Of a DNA stretch of 64,000 nt, positions 62,870 to 64,000 are shown one piece after another. Made by a program: the position numbers and the translations under genes. The notes beneath the pieces are model-generated. The model saw only the letters and a list, made by a program, of their open reading frames with translations. It ran no database searches and had not been told where the DNA came from. The stretch lies in the NCBI GenBank assembly GCA_030523325.1, contig JAUNIS010000002.1, positions 62,001 to 126,000 of the forward strand. Reading direction: 5' to 3'. This stretch comes from Phascolarctobacterium sp. GTDB lineage: Bacteria; Bacillota; Negativicutes; Acidaminococcales; Acidaminococcaceae. Numbering within the stretch: position 1 is the first letter of the stretch; each line of letters starts with the position of its first letter.

Positions 62870-63211
62870 ATGAAGAGAATAGCAATCCTGAGATGTTTAC
62901 ACTCTAATGATGTTTGTACTGGTGCAGCTTGTTTGGCCGCCTTCAATGCAAAAAGCCAATCCTTTGAGGCTTATAAGGATGAAGGCGCAGAGCTTGTTGC
63001 TTTTTGGTCCTGTGATGGTTGCAAGGAGATGCGCTTTAATAATCCTCACGGTTTAGAAGAAAAAATTCATCGCATCGAGACCTTGCATGTAGATGTCTTG
63101 CATTTAGGTGTTTGTACCAAAAATCGTCATGGAGAAGAATGCCCGATTACAACCAAAATTGCTGAAGAACTAGAGGGTAAAGGAATTAAAATAGTTCGAG
63201 GAACTCATTAA
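62870..63211 (+). CDS. CGGC-domain protein, probable metal binder
   Basis: 113-aa soluble protein. The N-terminal RCLHSNDVCTGAACLAAFN and the central FWSCDGCKEMRF match the CGGC domain, named for its conserved cysteines and thought to bind metal. Further conserved Cys at LGVCTKN and EECPIT bring the total to at least seven in 113 residues. Its place as last gene of the chelate-uptake operon fits a role in handling the metal after import; that is inference. A terminator follows. Confidence 0.78.
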   Translation: MKRIAILRCLHSNDVCTGAACLAAFNAKSQSFEAYKDEGAELVAFWSCDGCKEMRFNNPHGLEEKIHRIETLHVDVLHLGVCTKNRHGEECPITTKIAEELEGKGIKIVRGTH

Positions 63212-63217
63212 AAGAAC

Positions 63218-63256
63218 ACAACTCCGACTCATAAGCTTGTCGGAGTTGTTTTTTTC
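63218..63256 (+). terminator. Rho-independent terminator of the uptake operon
   Basis: Perfect 11-bp stem ACAACTCCGAC/GTCGGAGTTGT with a 10-nt loop, followed by TTTTTTT. Confidence 0.9.
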
Positions 63257-63393
63257 AAAAAAACCTTTTCCCTAAATAAATTTTCGAACAATATTCTATC
63301 GTCAAATTTTTTTTAGTTGTCGCTTAGCAGGCGACCCTTTAGTACTGAAGAAGTAGTAAAATGAGTACAACAAAAGAGATAGGAGGCGATGAT

Positions 63394-63999
63394 ATGTTCT
63401 GTCCGAAATGTGGTAAAGGATTAGCGAAAGATAGTAAAGTTTGTGATTTCTGTGGTGCTTTAACGGAGTTCGAGCCTGCTATTGATGAAAATAAATTTCA
63501 TCTTGAAAATGTTCTCCAAGAAAAACCTCTCGATTTTGATGAAGAAGTTGCTGAAGCTCTTCAAGAAGTGAACGAATATTCTGACGAGCCAGAATACAGT
63601 GTGAGCGGAACGTATGCTAAAATTTTTACTCAGGAAGGTTTATTCTCTGGTGCAGGTAGAAGGGGACGCTTTGGTTACATAGTCGTCTTCTTTATTACTA
63701 CGGTACTCTTGTATTACGGCAAGAAAATTTTTGGCTACTATGCTCCAGATCAGGAAAGTATTGTAGATTATTTATTTGAGTTATTTCTCCTACTAATATT
63801 TTGCATAGATTATGCGAACACGTCTAAACGTTTTCACGATATGAATGTGCATGATTTACTGGCTAAAGTAGTAATGTTTATTGAATTTATAACATTTTTT
63901 AATTTCTATGCGATAGGTTTAAATATATGCTTTTATGTTTGGTTAATTTTCATTGAGGGAACTAAAGGACCTAACCGCTTTGGACCGGAGCCAAAGTAA
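63394..63999 (+). CDS. Zinc-ribbon DUF805 membrane protein
   Basis: 201 aa from the ATG at 63394 (AGGAGG 7 bases before it; an in-frame ATG at 63361 lacks such a site). The N-terminus is a zinc ribbon, MFCPKCGKGLAKDSKVCDFC; an acidic linker follows (about 25-75). The rest (about 80-200) is a DUF805 membrane domain with GRRGRFGYIVVFF, YANTSKRFHDMNVHDLLAKV and GTKGPNRFGPEP. DUF805 function is unknown. It is complete: the stop codon is the last but one base triplet of the window. Confidence 0.85.
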   Translation: MFCPKCGKGLAKDSKVCDFCGALTEFEPAIDENKFHLENVLQEKPLDFDEEVAEALQEVNEYSDEPEYSVSGTYAKIFTQEGLFSGAGRRGRFGYIVVFFITTVLLYYGKKIFGYYAPDQESIVDYLFELFLLLIFCIDYANTSKRFHDMNVHDLLAKVVMFIEFITFFNFYAIGLNICFYVWLIFIEGTKGPNRFGPEPK

Positions 64000-64000
64000 A

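Overview
The window is an AT-rich stretch of a bacterial chromosome. Its features point to a Negativicute, a Firmicute with an outer membrane: a serine T-box leader, low-GC gene content and an AMIN-domain amidase occur together with a TonB-dependent receptor and a periplasmic-type uptake operon. A glucose-type PTS in decay suggests a lineage moving away from sugar use, perhaps Acidaminococcaceae-like, but the genus cannot be fixed from sequence alone. I see no rRNA, tRNA, CRISPR array, IS element or prophage.

Layout. 1-1.7 kb: end of a nitrate/sulfonate-type ABC importer. 1.9-8.3 kb: Uup-like ABC-F ATPase, MATE exporter, DD-carboxypeptidase, and a convergent HerA-like ATPase. 8.5-13.1 kb: YbhGFSR-like export operon. 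13.2-17.4 kb: serine biosynthesis operon (serC-serA-DUF1015) behind a T-box with one stem I region but two antiterminator/terminator modules. 17.4-23.3 kb: cupin, amino-acid ABC importer split around a CstA-type permease, an unknown protein and a possible 37-aa ORF. 23.4-26.5 kb: PTS remnants (intact EIIA, EI and HPr, decayed EIIC), then a scar joining the 3' end of a sigma-54 gene to the 3' end of another gene. 26.56-26.66 kb: candidate small RNA on the minus strand. 26.8-32.6 kb: Na/Pi transporter, AcpS, NAD(P)H-hydrate repair enzyme, amidase and GerMN lipoprotein. 32.7-35.3 kb: tsaE-tsaB-rimI-tsaD (t6A tRNA modification). 35.3-37.4 kb: DnaA-box-like cluster and a histidine kinase/ANTAR regulator pair. 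37.5-43.4 kb: obg-proB-proA, then uracil permease and upp. 43.7-54.3 kb: three small membrane proteins, maf, radC, mreBCD-mrdA-rodA and a radical SAM/DUF2344 pair. 54.3-63.2 kb: MerR regulator, TonB receptor lacking its 5' end, two tandem substrate-binding lipoproteins, BtuCD/FecCD-type permease and ATPase, an exported repeat protein and a CGGC protein. 63.4 kb: zinc-ribbon DUF805 membrane protein.

The strongest candidates for something undescribed are the roughly 94-nt RNA with a C/U-rich anti-Shine-Dalgarno-like linker (26562-26655), the duplicated T-box decision module (13364-13503), whose copies differ at the base that reads the tRNA discriminator, and the uptake operon that ends in a secreted four-repeat protein of unrecognised family. 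HPr with arginine in place of regulatory Ser46, next to a dead EIIC, suggests a PTS that has lost both sugar transport and HPr-kinase control. All functional statements are inferred from sequence and family knowledge; no database search was run.
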